This document shows positions 1 through 13,765 of a stretch of DNA of 64,000 bases, piece by piece; within the stretch, counting starts at the first letter, position 1; each line of letters starts with the position of its first letter. The stretch covers positions 356,275 through 420,274 of the forward strand of contig JAPFBL010000314.1 in the NCBI GenBank assembly GCA_026182355.1, in the 5' to 3' direction. The DNA comes from Hermatobates lingyangjiaoensis (lineage: Eukaryota; Arthropoda; Insecta; Hemiptera; Hermatobatidae). Below the pieces are notes generated by a model. It ran no database searches, was not told the origin of the DNA, and saw only the letters and a program-made list of their open reading frames with translations. The position numbers and the translations under genes were made by a program.

Positions 1-1380
1 GACGTGATGCCGTTCGTACTTAATAAACTCCATCCAACTTCCTTATTAAAAGAAAAGGTAACATTTTACCAAAATATTTACGACGCATAATTCAAATGGT
101 CATATAGTAGATATAAGAGCAGTTTCCTGTACTTGAATGCTAACATAAGCCTTTCAAAACAAGGTTTTTTTTTGTATTGACTACATTCAGGGGTTTTACG
201 TCTGCCACTGTGTAACCAGACTTGAAAATTTATATTGATTGTCGTACTCAGAACTCTGTCTTATAGTTTGAAATAACTGTTCTTATACTAATCAAAGTAC
301 TTGTAATAAATATCATTTACAGGCTATTTTTTTTTATTTTTTTTCATGTAACCTAAAAGTAGCATAGGGTAAATTATTTATGTATTTAAATAAAATAATT
401 AAGGCTTAGGAGATATTAAAAAATATTTTATTTAAAAAAAAATATTATTTTCCAAGAATAATATTGACAACTATTGCATCCTTTTCTTTATCAGGTTACG
501 TTATCTTGATATACGACTTGCAGGTAGCGTTTGATGATAGATGACATTCCTGGAAGCTATTTAAAATCTCAGAAGATAGCACCAGTGTTGATTACTGTTG
601 CCTAACAGAATATCTATGTAGTCAAGGGCTAAATGATGATTTTAACTTTTTTATTATTTCTCTCCTACTTTAATTTTTTGTTTGTTCTTTTGAATATTAT
701 ATACTTTTCTATAAGTTTTAGAATGTATATGATTCCTTTAGTGTTTTATTTTTTTCTCTAGTAATTTTGTTCAGTTAAAATGAATCTAAACACTTTACAC
801 CAACGTTTCGATTATATTTGTATAGCCCTTCAGGGCTTCTTCAAATACAGAATATATTGGTTTGACATTACGTATATATGATGTAATTAATTGTACACTT
901 ATTTACCCGGTGTACTATCTAATCAGTTAAATTCCTTTTCTACTCTAAAGCAACTCCAACCGACATTCTTATGAACACGCTATTTATTTTAATACCTCGG
1001 GAATATTCAAACTATAGCGCAGGATAGTAAAACTTAATAGTGACATAGCCTTTACAGTGTTTCCTGGTTTAGGTTGCTTAGTTATTCATTGTTATGGTTT
1101 GATGAGGATGAATTTTCCTGAGTATATTAATATAGAAAGTTCATAAGATTAGCATCAGTGAAGGACCAAAGGAAGTAAGCAACCCATCTGACTATATTAG
1201 TAAACTGCGTAGATAATTCTTGTTTAGATCTACCATAGTTAAGTAGCTAATTCTTTTATATAATCCTTTATTATATAAAATAACACTCCTATAATTTAGA
1301 AATAACAAAATAATATATTTTTTGTTATTTATATTGGATATATATTTATATTTTGCTATTTTTTTTTAAGCCTACTGTTA
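1..1380. other. No gene seen
   Basis: AT-rich. The only recognisable item is a decayed hammerhead on the minus strand at about 799-840 (CUGAAGG and GAAACGUUGG). Confidence 0.5.
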
Positions 1381-1494
1381 CCTGATATGTACGGTTACGT
1401 ATATATTAATGTTTCTATAAAAGAACAATCTCATGTTTATACTCAAAGCGCTTCACTAAAGTCGTATGCAGCCCTGAGGTTGTCTAAAAATATA

Positions 1495-1640
1495 GACGAA
1501 ACCTTATACCTTAAACCTTACACCTTAAACCTTTACCTTAAGCCTTACACCTTCAACCTTATACCTTAAACATTATACCTTAAACCTTTACCTTAAACCT
1601 TATACCTTAAACCTTTACCTTAAAATTATTACTTAAACCT
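1495..1640. repeat. Short tandem repeat of CCTTAAACCTT type
   Basis: About twelve imperfect 11-14-bp repeats of ACCTTAAACCTT(T). It begins exactly after a degenerate hammerhead core (CUGAGGU, stem, GAAACC at 1474-1500), so it may be expansion of that element's tail. Not TTAGG telomeric repeat. Confidence 0.75.
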
Positions 1641-1881
1641 TTGGTGTAAAGTATAAAGGTTCAGTTAAACTGGACCGAACGACAAAACAAAAAAAAACGA
1701 GTACTGTAAAACAGGGCTTCTCAAGCAGGAGTGCTCTGACCCTCTGAGGCTACCTTAAAAATTCAGGTAAATAATAAGATGTAGTAGTAGTGGGCAACCC
1801 TTTAGGTTGCAGTGGCAGTCCCTCAAGCGAACACTACTCAAGTCCCTTTGTGATACTACACAATAAAGATTGATTCTACAT

Positions 1882-2109
1882 TGAGAGTCCTAAATTTTGC
1901 CTAAGTCCAGTGCACTTAGAGCAGGGATCTTTAACAAGTACCTGACATCGTACAGGCTCGTGAACGACGGCTTAACATCCTCTCCGTGGGACGACGGGCT
2001 CAGATATATTCACCTCCCAGTTGAATAAATCGAGGGTTATGTGGGTATGGAACCTCGGACCTACCAGTTTAGAGGAGGGTGCGTTAACCACTGAGCTAAT
2101 CTGACCCCC
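1882..2109 (-). mobile_element. tRNA-derived SINE, copy 1
   Basis: On the minus strand the head reads like a tRNA with A box TTAGCTCAGTGG (2088-2099) and B box GGTTCCATACCC (2043-2054), suitable for RNA polymerase III. A 3' body with GGAGAGGATGTTAAGC follows and is shared with the copy at 12.4 kb. Confidence 0.75.
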
Positions 2110-3115
2110 TTTAATAGGATATATTATTATTACTATTATTATGCATTATTATTATTTATGAATTTTTGAATGTTGATTTCACATCAGAAGTCATAAATTT
2201 ACTTTATTTTATTAATTAGAGAAGTTTTTAATGATTCCTGATATTGGACAGTCTAGATATGGACTTTCCATAGAGGCGTGCTCAATAATTTCCTTACCCA
2301 TACGAAATATCTTGAATCATGATCAAGCTACGAACCTTCTATCTTCAACACGATTGGCAATCACACTACCGCAAAGCCAGCTCTGACACCGTATTAGTAA
2401 AAACTGGAAATAATAGAATGCTGTGCATGAAGAGTGGGAAGAAGAATCGCTCGTGACCTAGTCGTAGGTTTGATGCCTCATATATTATTAACGTGAGCCT
2501 GAGTCACCATCACGGTGTTACCTTGGCTTGCAAGCAACATCACCGAGAAATCATTTTACAATCAAATTTAGCAATCAACGTCAGATAATTCGTTATAAAC
2601 TAAATATATTCCTGTAAATGATATGCAAATCACGGACCTGGAGTTATAATAAAATTTCTCCATGCCATTACTAAAAACATGCTAAATACACCAGTGAATC
2701 ATTAACTCAGTAACGTATATAAGAATATATTGCGTTACCATTAATGTTATGGTAACGCATCCAAAAAGCATAGGTACACCATATATACCCCTAAAAAGGG
2801 TTGCATATTCGAAATGATGTTTATGATCGTTTTGTGGTTTTCTTTTTATGTATTTATTTTTTGTTTTGTTGGCTTCTGTTGGTTGATATTCCGTGGATGT
2901 ATTTGTTTTGCTCTACTTATGTCGTTAATAAATTATTTTTATCTAGAGCTTCCTAAAATCTGAAATAACAAAATATTATAATTTTTGTTATTTATATTAG
3001 ATATATATTTAACAAATATATAACAAATATTTTTTTTTGTGAAAAAAATTGATCTTGAAAATACCAAACAATATATGGCGAAACGTCGGCGTATAAACTC
3101 ATATATTGTATATAT
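2110..3115. other. No gene seen
   Basis: No coding signal. A GGCGAAACGTCGGCG word near 3076 is a family M ribozyme remnant. Confidence 0.5.
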
Positions 3116-3119
3116 ATAT

Positions 3120-3250
3120 ATATATGAGCGGACGAAGACCACTTGTTACGGTTGAAAGATCTTTGTCTTGTTTTCCCAATTCATATTGTGATTTGATCAT
3201 TGATTGTTATTTCACGTGTTTATGCGAAATCTTTATATGTATATATATAC
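3120..3250 (+). repeat. Single-arm family A element, core mutated
   Basis: Matches family A from GACGAAGACC to TATTTCACGTGTTTATG, but the first box reads CGGACGA. Preceded by (TA)n. Confidence 0.65.
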
Positions 3251-3251
3251 T

Positions 3252-3382
3252 CAAAATAAACTGAGACACATAGACAGAAACATAACAAAAACTCACTTTT
3301 CAATATTTCGACCACCATACGGTCGAAATATTGAAAAGTGAGTCTTTGTTATGTTTCTGTCTATGCGTCACAGTTTATTTTT
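3252..3382. repeat. Foldback element, family I
   Basis: Arms read ACATAACAAAAACTCACTTTTC and its inverse around a 5-base centre; GGTCGAAATATTG in the stem resembles a hammerhead 3' half, but no CUGA box is present. A single arm recurs at 5232-5325, including TGTCCTACCGGACC, and again at 24063-24125. Confidence 0.7.
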
Positions 3383-4279
3383 AGCGTAATCTGTCCTACC
3401 GGACCTTTTTTCCTTTATCATGGTATATATATATATGTATAATTTTCGATCCGAAATGGATAAATAAAGTTCAATATAGATAAATATACAGATAAATTAA
3501 AAACACACACTTACAGCTCCCAGTATCTTAGGTATCAATTACTAATTAGAAGCACTCTAATCAAAACTCATACGTTTTAAGATGAATGCAACTTAATTTT
3601 TTGTTATTTTTTGCATCATCTGTCTGTAAACATTTCGCTCATTTTATCTTCTTTTTTGTAGTTGTAATGATGACAAACTGATTTAACTATCAGTAATGAC
3701 AAGAGTTTTTGTTTTGGGTTTGTTTGAGTTCTTGTTTTGGGTTTGTTTGAGTTTTCGTGTTTTGATTATGTTTTATCGGCGTTGCCGACTGCACTAATAA
3801 GGTAGTTACACAAGCAGTATGCATCTTTACACATGCCTCATTAGACCTCCTCATAAGCAAGACAATAAGCATTGTTTATTGTTACCTGTTCAGTCTATTC
3901 TCTGACTCAGCTGGCCTATGTCACGAGTAGATTAAGCAAGTGGCTTTACAAGGAATCCGTGTCAATGATAACTGTACACCTTCCTCTTAAACAGTCATCT
4001 GCATTCAATGCGACACGCCTCCCATCCCTTCTCTATTCTTCATCAAAAATGGAAAACCCAACTGAACATAACAATCTCACCATGTTTTCTCTTTTGTAAA
4101 AACCTTGGACTAAAATTTTAACTTTAGGAGATTCTTGTCAAACTTCAATTATCTGCTTGGCCTCATTTTGAAAATTACTGTACTCGCGATTTTTTTGGTT
4201 GACATTTTAATAGCACTTCTTAAAATACAATGGTATCTCGGTGTTCGAATGCCCTTAAACTTTTAACAAATTTTAGTTC

Positions 4280-4775
4280 AGAAATGTGGATCTTTCAGCT
4301 GCATATGTTGTCAGGTATTTGGGGCTCTTCATTGACAAAAGCCTGACTTGGAATCCCCATACCCGACTGAAAAGACTTGACCTAAAACGACGCTACTTAT
4401 TCATGTACAGACTTCTCGGGAAACATCCAAAATTAACACTCCACAACAAAATGCTGTTTTATAAATGATTACTGCGACCAATCTGGACTTACGGATTTGA
4501 ACTATGGGGTTGTACAAAACCTTCCATTATTTATAAAATACAATCATTACAATCAAAAATCCTCCGTACTATCACTAATGCACCTTACTATGTCACTAAC
4601 CACAATCTTCATAGAGACCTAAAAATCGCTTTTATACATAATTTAACCACTGATAGTTACAAGGCGTTTCATACCAAACTTTCTTCACACCCAAATCCAC
4701 TTGTATGGTACAAAAGCTTGCTCCTTCCTCACTTTCCCAGAATCCCCCAAGACTTAAGAGAAGATGGCTGAGGGA
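4280..4775 (+). mobile_element. Jockey-like non-LTR retrotransposon fragment (3' part of RT ORF)
   Basis: Reads VRYLGLFIDKSLTWNPH, then a stop at 4466-4468, then LLRPIWTYGFELWG and LHRDLKIAF. These are the thumb and post-thumb motifs of jockey-clade reverse transcriptases. Only the C-terminal portion is present and it holds at least one stop, so it is dead. Confidence 0.8.
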
Positions 4776-4837
4776 TTTACTGCCATGATGATCGAGAATT
4801 ATTATTATGCATTAATAATAAAGACGTTTTTAAGTTG

Positions 4838-4906
4838 AGGGCTAGGTAGGTATCGAACCCCGGACCTACCAGTTCTGAGGTGAGTACGTTAACCATTGAG
4901 CAAATG
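4838..4906 (-). mobile_element. tRNA-derived SINE, copy 2 (head only)
   Basis: Minus-strand B box GGTTCGATACC is perfect; the A-box region reads TGCTCAATGGTTAACG. Only the tRNA-like head remains, directly after the jockey fragment, on the opposite strand. Confidence 0.65.
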
Positions 4907-5319
4907 TTGTGGGTAGTTAAAGGTTAGATTATTTAACGTAAGCCAATTTGCGGTTTATGACACACAGACGAAATGTGCGAAGGTCGAATACCTGTAATCA
5001 ATTACAGAAATCTAGATATCTCGACGATTCAAAAACCAAGTGTTTGGTTTGCCACATCCAATTATAACTGAACTTCAAGGAGAACCAGAACGTGTAGACA
5101 AATGTGTTTTCTATGTTACAGTTGTTTGAGTCTAGTAGGTTGTTTTTATTTACACTAATCTTTCAAAGTGACTGACTGTTGCAAGTTGAGATTTACACTT
5201 ATATCAGTTACAGGTGTGAAAGGACTTGGTGAAAAGTGAGTCTTTGTTATGTTTCTGTCTATGCGTCACAGTTTATTTTAAGCGTAATCTGTCCTACCGG
5301 ACCTTTTTTCCTTTATCAT

Positions 5320-5352
<33 letters not shown>

Positions 5353-6159
5353 AATTTAAAACGACAGTCAAAACAAATCGCTAAGAAAGCACCAGCTAAC
5401 ATTCATTAAAACTAACTTGAACTTCTTTGATTTATTAACATCCCTCTCCAAAGAAAAAAAGTATGAAAATATTACATCTATCTCCCTCCCCAACTCCGAA
5501 ATCTTGTACGAAACATTAGTCTCAAAAACTACTAAGCTAGACAAGGATTTCGTAAATTCAATTGAAAATGCTTCGACTATAACTATGAAAATATTTAGAC
5601 GACAGTTCTACAAAACTGCATTATTTATTCGACTTTCCTCGTCAAAGCTATATGTACCCGTATAAAAAATGCCTGCAAAGTAACAATACAGGGTTACATC
5701 TATGTTGTTACTGGTTAATTGTACACTGTATTTCAGATTAATTACAAAAATGTTCAAACTCATTGACTAGTAAACCGTAATCCATTCCAATACCAGTCTC
5801 AATTGAACATTAAAAAGAATCTTAATTTCATTGGTCACATCCGTACTACTAACGGGCAACAAGAAATGTCAAGGATCGTTTTTTATATTTTCAAGAAATT
5901 TTTTAACCTTGCTGTATGGTGGGGCATAATAATAATATTAATTTGTTATTAATAATTAATTACTATTTTATTAAAAAAAGGTCTGTTTAAAAATATTCAT
6001 TTTTGGTATTCCATATTCTTACATATATACATAGTTTTAAATATAAATCTACATTTTGTTTGCAAAAAAATATAATTTTTTCAGAATATTTTTTTCAAGA
6101 TAAAAGAATGATAGAATTTCAATTGGTTTCAATCAGCTTATTAAACAGATTGCAAAAAT

Positions 6160-7170
6160 ATGGAGCAAACTACTACAGACAATTGTGTCGTACATACTTC
6201 GACTGTAAGTTAGCAAATATTTCTGTGCTCAACAGAAATATTTGTTGAACACAAATATTTGTGCTCCTCTCTCCTTCACCATCTCAAAAGTCATGCACTA
6301 AACATTGGTTAGTCTCAAACAACTAAGATCGATAATTCAAATATACAGCCTCCGACTACAAGTTGGCAAATACCCCACCCGATACCAAACTCCGAAATCT
6401 TGCGCTAGACATTAGTCTCGAACGACTAAGTTAACAAATAGTGTTGTAAATTCAATTGTACATACTTCGACTACAAGTATGAAAACTTTACTTCGCCCTC
6501 ATTCCCTCCCTAACTCCAAAATCATGTACGAGACATTAGGCTCAAAAACTACTCAACTATACAAGGGTGTCGTAAATTCAATTGAACATGCTTCGACGAC
6601 AAGTTTAAAAATATGACCCCCCCTCTCTCCCTCTCCAACTCCGAAATAATTTACAGGACATTAGTCTCAAAAATAACCAGTTAGATAATAGCATCCTAAA
6701 TTCAAGTGTATACGCTTCGACAAGAAGTATGAAAATATTACACCTCTCTCCCTTCTCAACTCCGAAATCTTGTACGAGACATTAGTCTCAAAAACAACTA
6801 GCTAGGTAATGGCGTTCTAAAATCAAGTGTACATCCTTCGACAAGAAGTATGAAAATATTACACCCCTCTTCCGCCCCAACTCCGAAATCTTGTACAAGA
6901 GATTAGTCTCAAAAACAACTAGCTAGATAATGGTATCCTAAAATCAAGTGTACATGCTTCGACTTGAAGTATGCAAATAGTACACCCCTCTACCTCCACA
7001 ACTCCGAAATCTTGTACGAAACATAAGACTCAAAAACTAGTAAGCTAGACAATGGTGTCGTACATTCAAGTGTACATGTTTCCACTACAAGTATGGAACT
7101 ATTACTCTCCCTCCCTTTTCCTTGAAACTCCGAAATCATGCACTAAATATTAGTTAGTTAGTCTCAAACT
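6160..7170. repeat. Degenerate satellite, ~123-bp unit
   Basis: AACTCCGAAATCTTG recurs at 6388, 6512, 6637, 6758, 6879, 7000 and 7126, a period of 121-126 bp. Each unit also has GAGACATTAGTCTCAAAAAC and CATGCTTCGAC. A lone earlier unit lies at 5455-5590. The array stops about 80 bp before an SLC6 exon. Confidence 0.85.
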
Positions 7171-7246
7171 ACTACTGTTTTTATCAAAACTTTTACTGTA
7201 TTTTATATTTCGTATTTAATTAATTGCTATATTTGATTGTTTTCAG

Positions 7247-7378
7247 GAACTTTCCTAGTGTTGTACTCGGTGATTTGCCTGGTGGTAGGCATTCCTCTGA
7301 CCTTCCTAGAAATACTTCTGGGCCAGTTCTGTCAAGAAGGAACTACAAAGCTGTGGAGAGCAGTTCCTGCTTTTAAAG
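7247..7378 (+). CDS. SLC6 exon 1 of those visible (TM2)
   Basis: Acceptor TTTTCAG ends at 7246 and donor GTACTC starts at 7379. It enters with two bases completing a codon and leaves one base over. It encodes the TM2 block GIPLTFLEILLGQF and the following WRAVPAFK, matching the family pattern of TM2 plus first inner loop. A 121-126-bp satellite ends about 80 bp upstream. Confidence 0.88.
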
Positions 7379-10300
7379 GTACTCTTGTTTTCTAGTGTTA
7401 GTGTGCCATGAGTCTTTCTTGAAACTTTGCATGAATTACGATGCGTATATACTAGTGTGTGTCTCGCCTATTTATTTTATATCCTTTGTGTAAAGTCAGT
7501 ATAGTTTTTTATTTTAGGATTATCTAGGGATGATTTTCAACTAATCTTAGAATATTACCTCAGGGAATATCCTAGAACTTCAGAAAGTTAGCGATCTGTT
7601 TTTTATGATACTGTATGGAGTTTTGCCTGTTAAATTTCCATCCTCAAGATGACAGCACAAATAACTCAAATATAGAGCACAAATGAATAACTATTTGAAG
7701 AAGCCTTCAATTTTATCTTCATTCTCAAGTGCAACATTCCTCAAGTTAAACTGCGTGACTATTACTAAGTTAAAATTAAAATCAACTTACAAACCTGAGT
7801 AACAACTTCTCAAACGATTTTTCGTGCTCTGGCTTACCTTGGTAGAGGTATTACAAAGACTATTATTAATTAGTAGAGGTATTAATTTGACTATTACAAA
7901 GTTAAATTAAAATAAACTTACCAACCCGAGTAACAACTTCTGAAATGATTTTTCGTGCTCTGTCTTACCTTGGTAGGGTCAGAATTCAGTTCAATTCAAC
8001 GGTTAATTGTGACGAAAACTGTGAATTGGTTTAAAGATCTTAAGCCCATTTCATTTCCTTACTGGAATTTAAAACTTTATATTGTTAATATTAAAATTTT
8101 GAAAACCAGACAATAGTTTTTTTTTTTTATAAAAAAATAAGAGTAGTTAGTTGTGAACAGTGATGGGACTTAATGATAGCTAAATCTAGTATACAAGTTG
8201 AATCTGTGTTGTTTGAATGGATATAGGAGTGACAGAAATGGCAAAGAGTATGGTGACTGGGCAGCCGAGCTAAACATCTGGCAGTGTTGATCATGACTCA
8301 GTGGAAGCCACTGACCCTTGCACTCTATGTAGCCCCCAAATACCAACTGTTTTCAGTTTCCCGTCTAGTCATCATCTAATGTCAAAACAATAAACCTATT
8401 TCATCTCATCCCTTTCCGTTTGTCTTAAATTTGGCTCATATTTAACCTACATATACATATGTCGTAATGATCAAACCTCAATATGAAAAGTTTGATCATT
8501 GTGATTAAATCATTGATTGTTATTTCACGTGTTTATGTGAAATCTTTTTATATGTCGTAAGTCAAAGAAAATAGTATTTCAATATTATTAAATTACTAGC
8601 GAACCCGTGACCTCTTGTGCCACTCAGAAATTATAGCAACAAATAATAAAATATATTACTGAATGCTGTTTTGTATGATTAAGTTATGAAAACAAAGGTT
8701 CTTATATGGCTTCAATCTTTTTATCTAGAATTCTTAGCAGATATACAGAATACTCGTATATATTCAAGATATATACAAGTATACAGAATACTCGTATATA
8801 TTTAAGATATATTCAGAGTCAAAAACCAACTGAAACACTAGATACCGAAACATCTGGAGAGGGGTTGGGAAGAGTGGGAGGGAAGAGTGGTATTTTAAAA
8901 AGATGAAAAGGCATCTAGTGTTTCAGTTGGGTTTTTGATTCTGACGAAGACCGCTTGTTACGGTTGAAAGATCTTAGTCTTGTTTTGCCATTTCTTATTG
9001 TGGTTTGATCATTGATTGTTATATCACGTGTTTATGTGAAATCTTTTTAACAATCAAACATATTTAAAACTAACAAAACAAAATTAATTGAAATATTTCA
9101 TTTATTTTGAATATTTAGTATAATTTTGAACATTAATGAAAGGTATGTATATTTATAGCCTTACCTTAGAACAATCGTTTTTAATCTGACATTTCTGCTC
9201 AAGTTTGTATTCCTAAAATTATTCATTTTAAACCTCTAATATTATAGTGTTTTATATATACTTTCGGAATTTCATACATCTATGTAATGAGAAAGTTCCT
9301 AATATGAATTTTAATTCAAAGCGTTAGATTTGAAGCTGGAAAACTGGCTGATTCCTGATAAATAAAATTTGTTTTATGTATATGTATACCAATAAATAAA
9401 GTAAATACTGAGGTAAAATAGATAAACAAACAAAAGTCTCCACACAAATAAAGTTTTATTCAACAACACCAACGCCTTTCAAACACTCTGTGATCATCAT
9501 CCTTGGTGTCTTCCTGATGATGAACACAAAGTGTTCGAAACGCGTTGTTGTTCAATAAAACTTCATTTGTGTGGAGACTTTTGTTTTGGTTATCCATTTT
9601 ACCTCGGAATGAGTAAATACCACACAATTTCGGATTGCACAACTATTGATTTAAAGTGAATACGTGAAATAAAAAAAACATCTATACAACAATAAGATTA
9701 TTGTTAATTAAATTAATAAATTAATTAAATAACAGGTTAGGATTATTCTATAACAGAAAAAAATGTTGCATCTAGAGTCATTAATTTTATCTGACTTATG
9801 TTGAGAGAATATATTTTTCATTCTTCTTTCTTTTTAAGGCCCTTATTTATAAAGTCAGATATGACTCACGTTTTCTTTTTTTTATTTATTTGAATGAGCC
9901 AGCATAAACTGAAATCAACAGGTATTCAAGTTTCATCTGTTTACAAACATTCGAACAAGAACATCAGAGTTTCATAAATAGTCAGATAGATAATTGCCAA
10001 TAACAAGATTTCAAAGTAAACAAATGGAAAAAAAAAATCAGCGTCCAACCAAAGGAGGAAGTTCAGAAATTGTATTAATATCTTTAAACAAAACATGTAG
10101 TATTCGTTAGAGCCTCATTTATATTGATACTCTTATCTGAGGAAAATTCCACTCAATATAAGTGAGACTCTAACGAAGATCACTTGTTTTGCTTCAAATA
10201 TCTTTGTCACATTTCGAAATTTCTTACTATGATTAAGACTTTATATTATTTATATAGAAATAAATGTGTAAAGTTTACTTTTTTTTTTATTTCATATTGT

Positions 10301-13300
10301 TATAAGACATCAGCAGGTCTTTTCTCAAACATATAAAGTTAGCAGTATCTTTTCCACTCACAATTTTAGAGCCGGTGTGGCCTCGATCTTTGAGGAAATA
10401 GTTCTGTCTTCTAACATAATGTTTCTAACTGTTTCCGTAAAACGCCCAAAGATGGTTGTTTTACCTGATGACACCAATATTTTAATGGTTGAAAGCTCGA
10501 ATTGAACTATTTAGACGTCTCTTAGACAGATGTTATGGCAACTCCAATCAGAAGACAGGAAGATTGCCCAAAGATTAAGGCCACTCGCCCTAAAATTATA
10601 GGTGTGGAACCTGTTGCTAACTTAAACAATTAATTTAATACTATATTACGACCTCTGTTGGTCATAAAAAAACACAAAACAAGGGGGAAAAAATTAACTG
10701 CTTATTAAACCAGAATATACATTTTTGATTGTGTTAAAAGGATAATTTATTTTTAAATATTTTTTTTTATTTTAGAGAAAAATATAATTGGGTAGAAAAT
10801 ATCCAAATTAAAATTAATTTTTATTACCTATATGAATTATTGAAAACATGGCATTAAATGTGTGAAAAAGTTTATAAAAGGTTATTATATTAGTACAATG
10901 GTGAGAGATCAGTTTACGGGAATTTCATTTGTCGCTAATGTTGCCCAACCCCAGCATCCGTTATCTTTTAGAAGCACCAAAAGATTAATTTCCTGCAAAC
11001 TGAGGAGAGGGTTTATTTACGACCAGTCAAAGAAAGTAATGCATACAAAGATCTCTTGAAATAACTATATATTAGTTTTTCCTTTTTCAATTTCATAAAA
11101 ATTACACTTTTGTTGGCTTTGACAACTTTTCATTAGAGTAATTACATTTGTAACATTCTGTTTGTTGTAATATCCTATATAACATATAACAAACATATTA
11201 TATATAACAGTTTGTTTTATGGGTCTTACTCATAATTATAACCTATAGTGAGTAGAACAGCATTAAAGATTACAGCCTCTAAATACGGGCATTAGAAACA
11301 ATTAGTATTCATTAACTACAGTTATTATGTTTATCAATAAAATAAAGAGCGAACAAATGAAATATTATCAGGTCTTAAACTGATACAAAATAATCATGCA
11401 TCATTCTCAGGAAGGACACTTGCATTAAACACTTATAAATCGAATGCCTTTTGAGTGAATCAAAAAGGGAAAAAATACTTTGTTTGATTCAGGTGAGCAA
11501 CATTTTACTCATGGTGTCGCCCATCCAATTGGTCACCAGCCCAAACGCTGCTTAACTTCGGTTACTTCATCTAGTGAGAGCCGCTGTATTCAACACGTCT
11601 ATGGATTTTTAGTGTTTAATAATAACTGATATGTTTATTCTTCTAAATAGATTGGTTAAAGAAATCAAATTATATAAATACATTTTTTCAAGATTCTCTT
11701 GTTTACTAGCACTGGCATCCTGCCCTGGCATAGTTTACTTTGAAAATAATAATTAAATTGTTATTTTTTTGTTAAAAAATTCTGATATACGTATTGTTGT
11801 ATTCTACAGCATCCAAGCTGCTACCTAAATCTCTAGTAAATTGCTAAAATTAAAGATCTATAGATAAAGATACTAATATGCATAAGGTATCCATGAATTT
11901 ACCGTCCTACGCATGAATTTGGAAATGAATAAACCATTACTATTAATCCGGTAGTAATGTGGCACATTATATCTGAAATTAGTGTCAAATAACAAATGAG
12001 ACTAACTTTCCGCCCCTAGAACACTAGAACTAAATACTAAAACACTAATACTTTAGTGAACACTAGAGCACTAAATGTATACGCCCGTGTAAGTATGGGT
12101 GCGGAGAACATCTACTGTTAATAAACTGAATTTTTTTTTTCACTTTTAGAATAACATTATAGATGTTAAAATGAAAAAACAATTATATACATGCATCACT
12201 GGTGACTGTCAAACTGTAAGGTTAGGTTAGGTTGCATTGGCAATGCCACAAAAGAGTACACGCAGGTTGAACATTGGCCGGTGAGATAACTTATTACTTA
12301 TAAGGCTTTCTGATGTTACTGCTGTTCTAGGAAAGCGCTGCTCATTTATTATTTGGCATCCATTTTAGTAATTACTGATTGATTTTATGCTGGGAGCTCT
12401 TAATTTTGCCTAAATCAACTGTGTTTAGAGTAGAGATCTTTTAACGAGTACATGACATCATACAGGCTTGAAACCGTCAGCTTAACGTCCTCTCCAAGGG
12501 ACGACATGTTAAGATTTATTCACCTTCCGCTTGAATCAACTGAGGTCCGTGTGAATAATGAATCCTGGATCTACCTGTTCAGAAGGAAGTAACTTACCAC
12601 TTTACAAACCTGGCCCCTTTTTTTTATGAAAACCAAAACATGCGTTTCAAACCGTAATGTTCTTCTTCAGATTTACATGATTACAGAGGGAAAGCAATAG
12701 GAAACGGACAGATTTTTAAATCCGCTTTCTTAACAAATGCAGATAAACCTGAAAAAGAAAAGTAAGAGTTTTTTTTTTTGTCTTCCTAATAAAACAACTT
12801 TATGAGGGGACTTGCGTATACTTTCTAACAGTAGGATATGCACATTACTTTTTTCAAGATGAGCAAATGTTGGAATATAATTTTAAATGAATCCATATAG
12901 TGATAAGGAAATATTACATATATACAAAGATTCTAAAAAGTATAAAATTAAAAATAAGTTAAGAATTTGGTCCAAAGAATTATCTACTCCTGATTATAAG
13001 CCGATGTTTCGCCAAAAATCTGTCGGCATTTTCGACCTTTTTTTTCTTTGAAGCAAAACTATTTAAGTTAGATGTATTTATCTAATAGCATGAAAAAGTC
13101 GGCTTATAATCAGGGGTTTGGACCTAGTCCTCAAGAAACCCATTTTGAATTTAAGAATCAGTAGTCGAGAAGCTACATAAATAACAATAAAAAAAAACAC
13201 TGTCTTACAATTAGCATACAATTTGAACTTGACAAAGTAATGTTGATGAACAATATCACCAACTTTGGTAATCTCAGACTTTATTATGCTCAAATTTTCC

Positions 13301-13719
13301 TTGAAGGCCATTAATGTTTCATCGATAATACAATATTGTGTAATGATTTTTCCATTGATTTGTTCCAATATGGTAATGTAATACCCTTTTGTAGGAGTTG
13401 GGTTCGTGAAGGTGCTCTCTTCTCTGCTCCTTGCTATTTATTACCCCGCAGTGATGGCTTTGGCGCTGTTCTATACTCTCTGGACTGTCAAGGGGACCAT
13501 CCCATTTTCTGAATGCACTCCCAGAGTAAGTTATATCATTCTTACCACTTATTACCCCTATCAAATTATTAAATACATATGAGATTACATATTTCTGTTA
13601 ATCGGCTTAGCTCTGTTATTCTCTTGTATCTTCGAATCGGTTTGAAATTTAGAGACAGTGTCTTTAATGTACACGGTATCAGTAGTATACCTAAATATTT
13701 ATTGTCCAATAGATAATTG

Positions 13720-13765
<46 letters not shown>

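Noticed and set aside
1495..1640. Interstitial telomeric repeat
   Set aside because: The CCTTAAACCTT pattern is not (TTAGG)n and is irregular.
2043..2109. True tRNA gene
   Set aside because: A and B boxes are present, but the anticodon arm and acceptor pairing are not convincing and the body is repeated elsewhere; it is a SINE.
13728..13762. ORFs of repeated IYIYIY residues
   Set aside because: Translations of (TA)n microsatellites.
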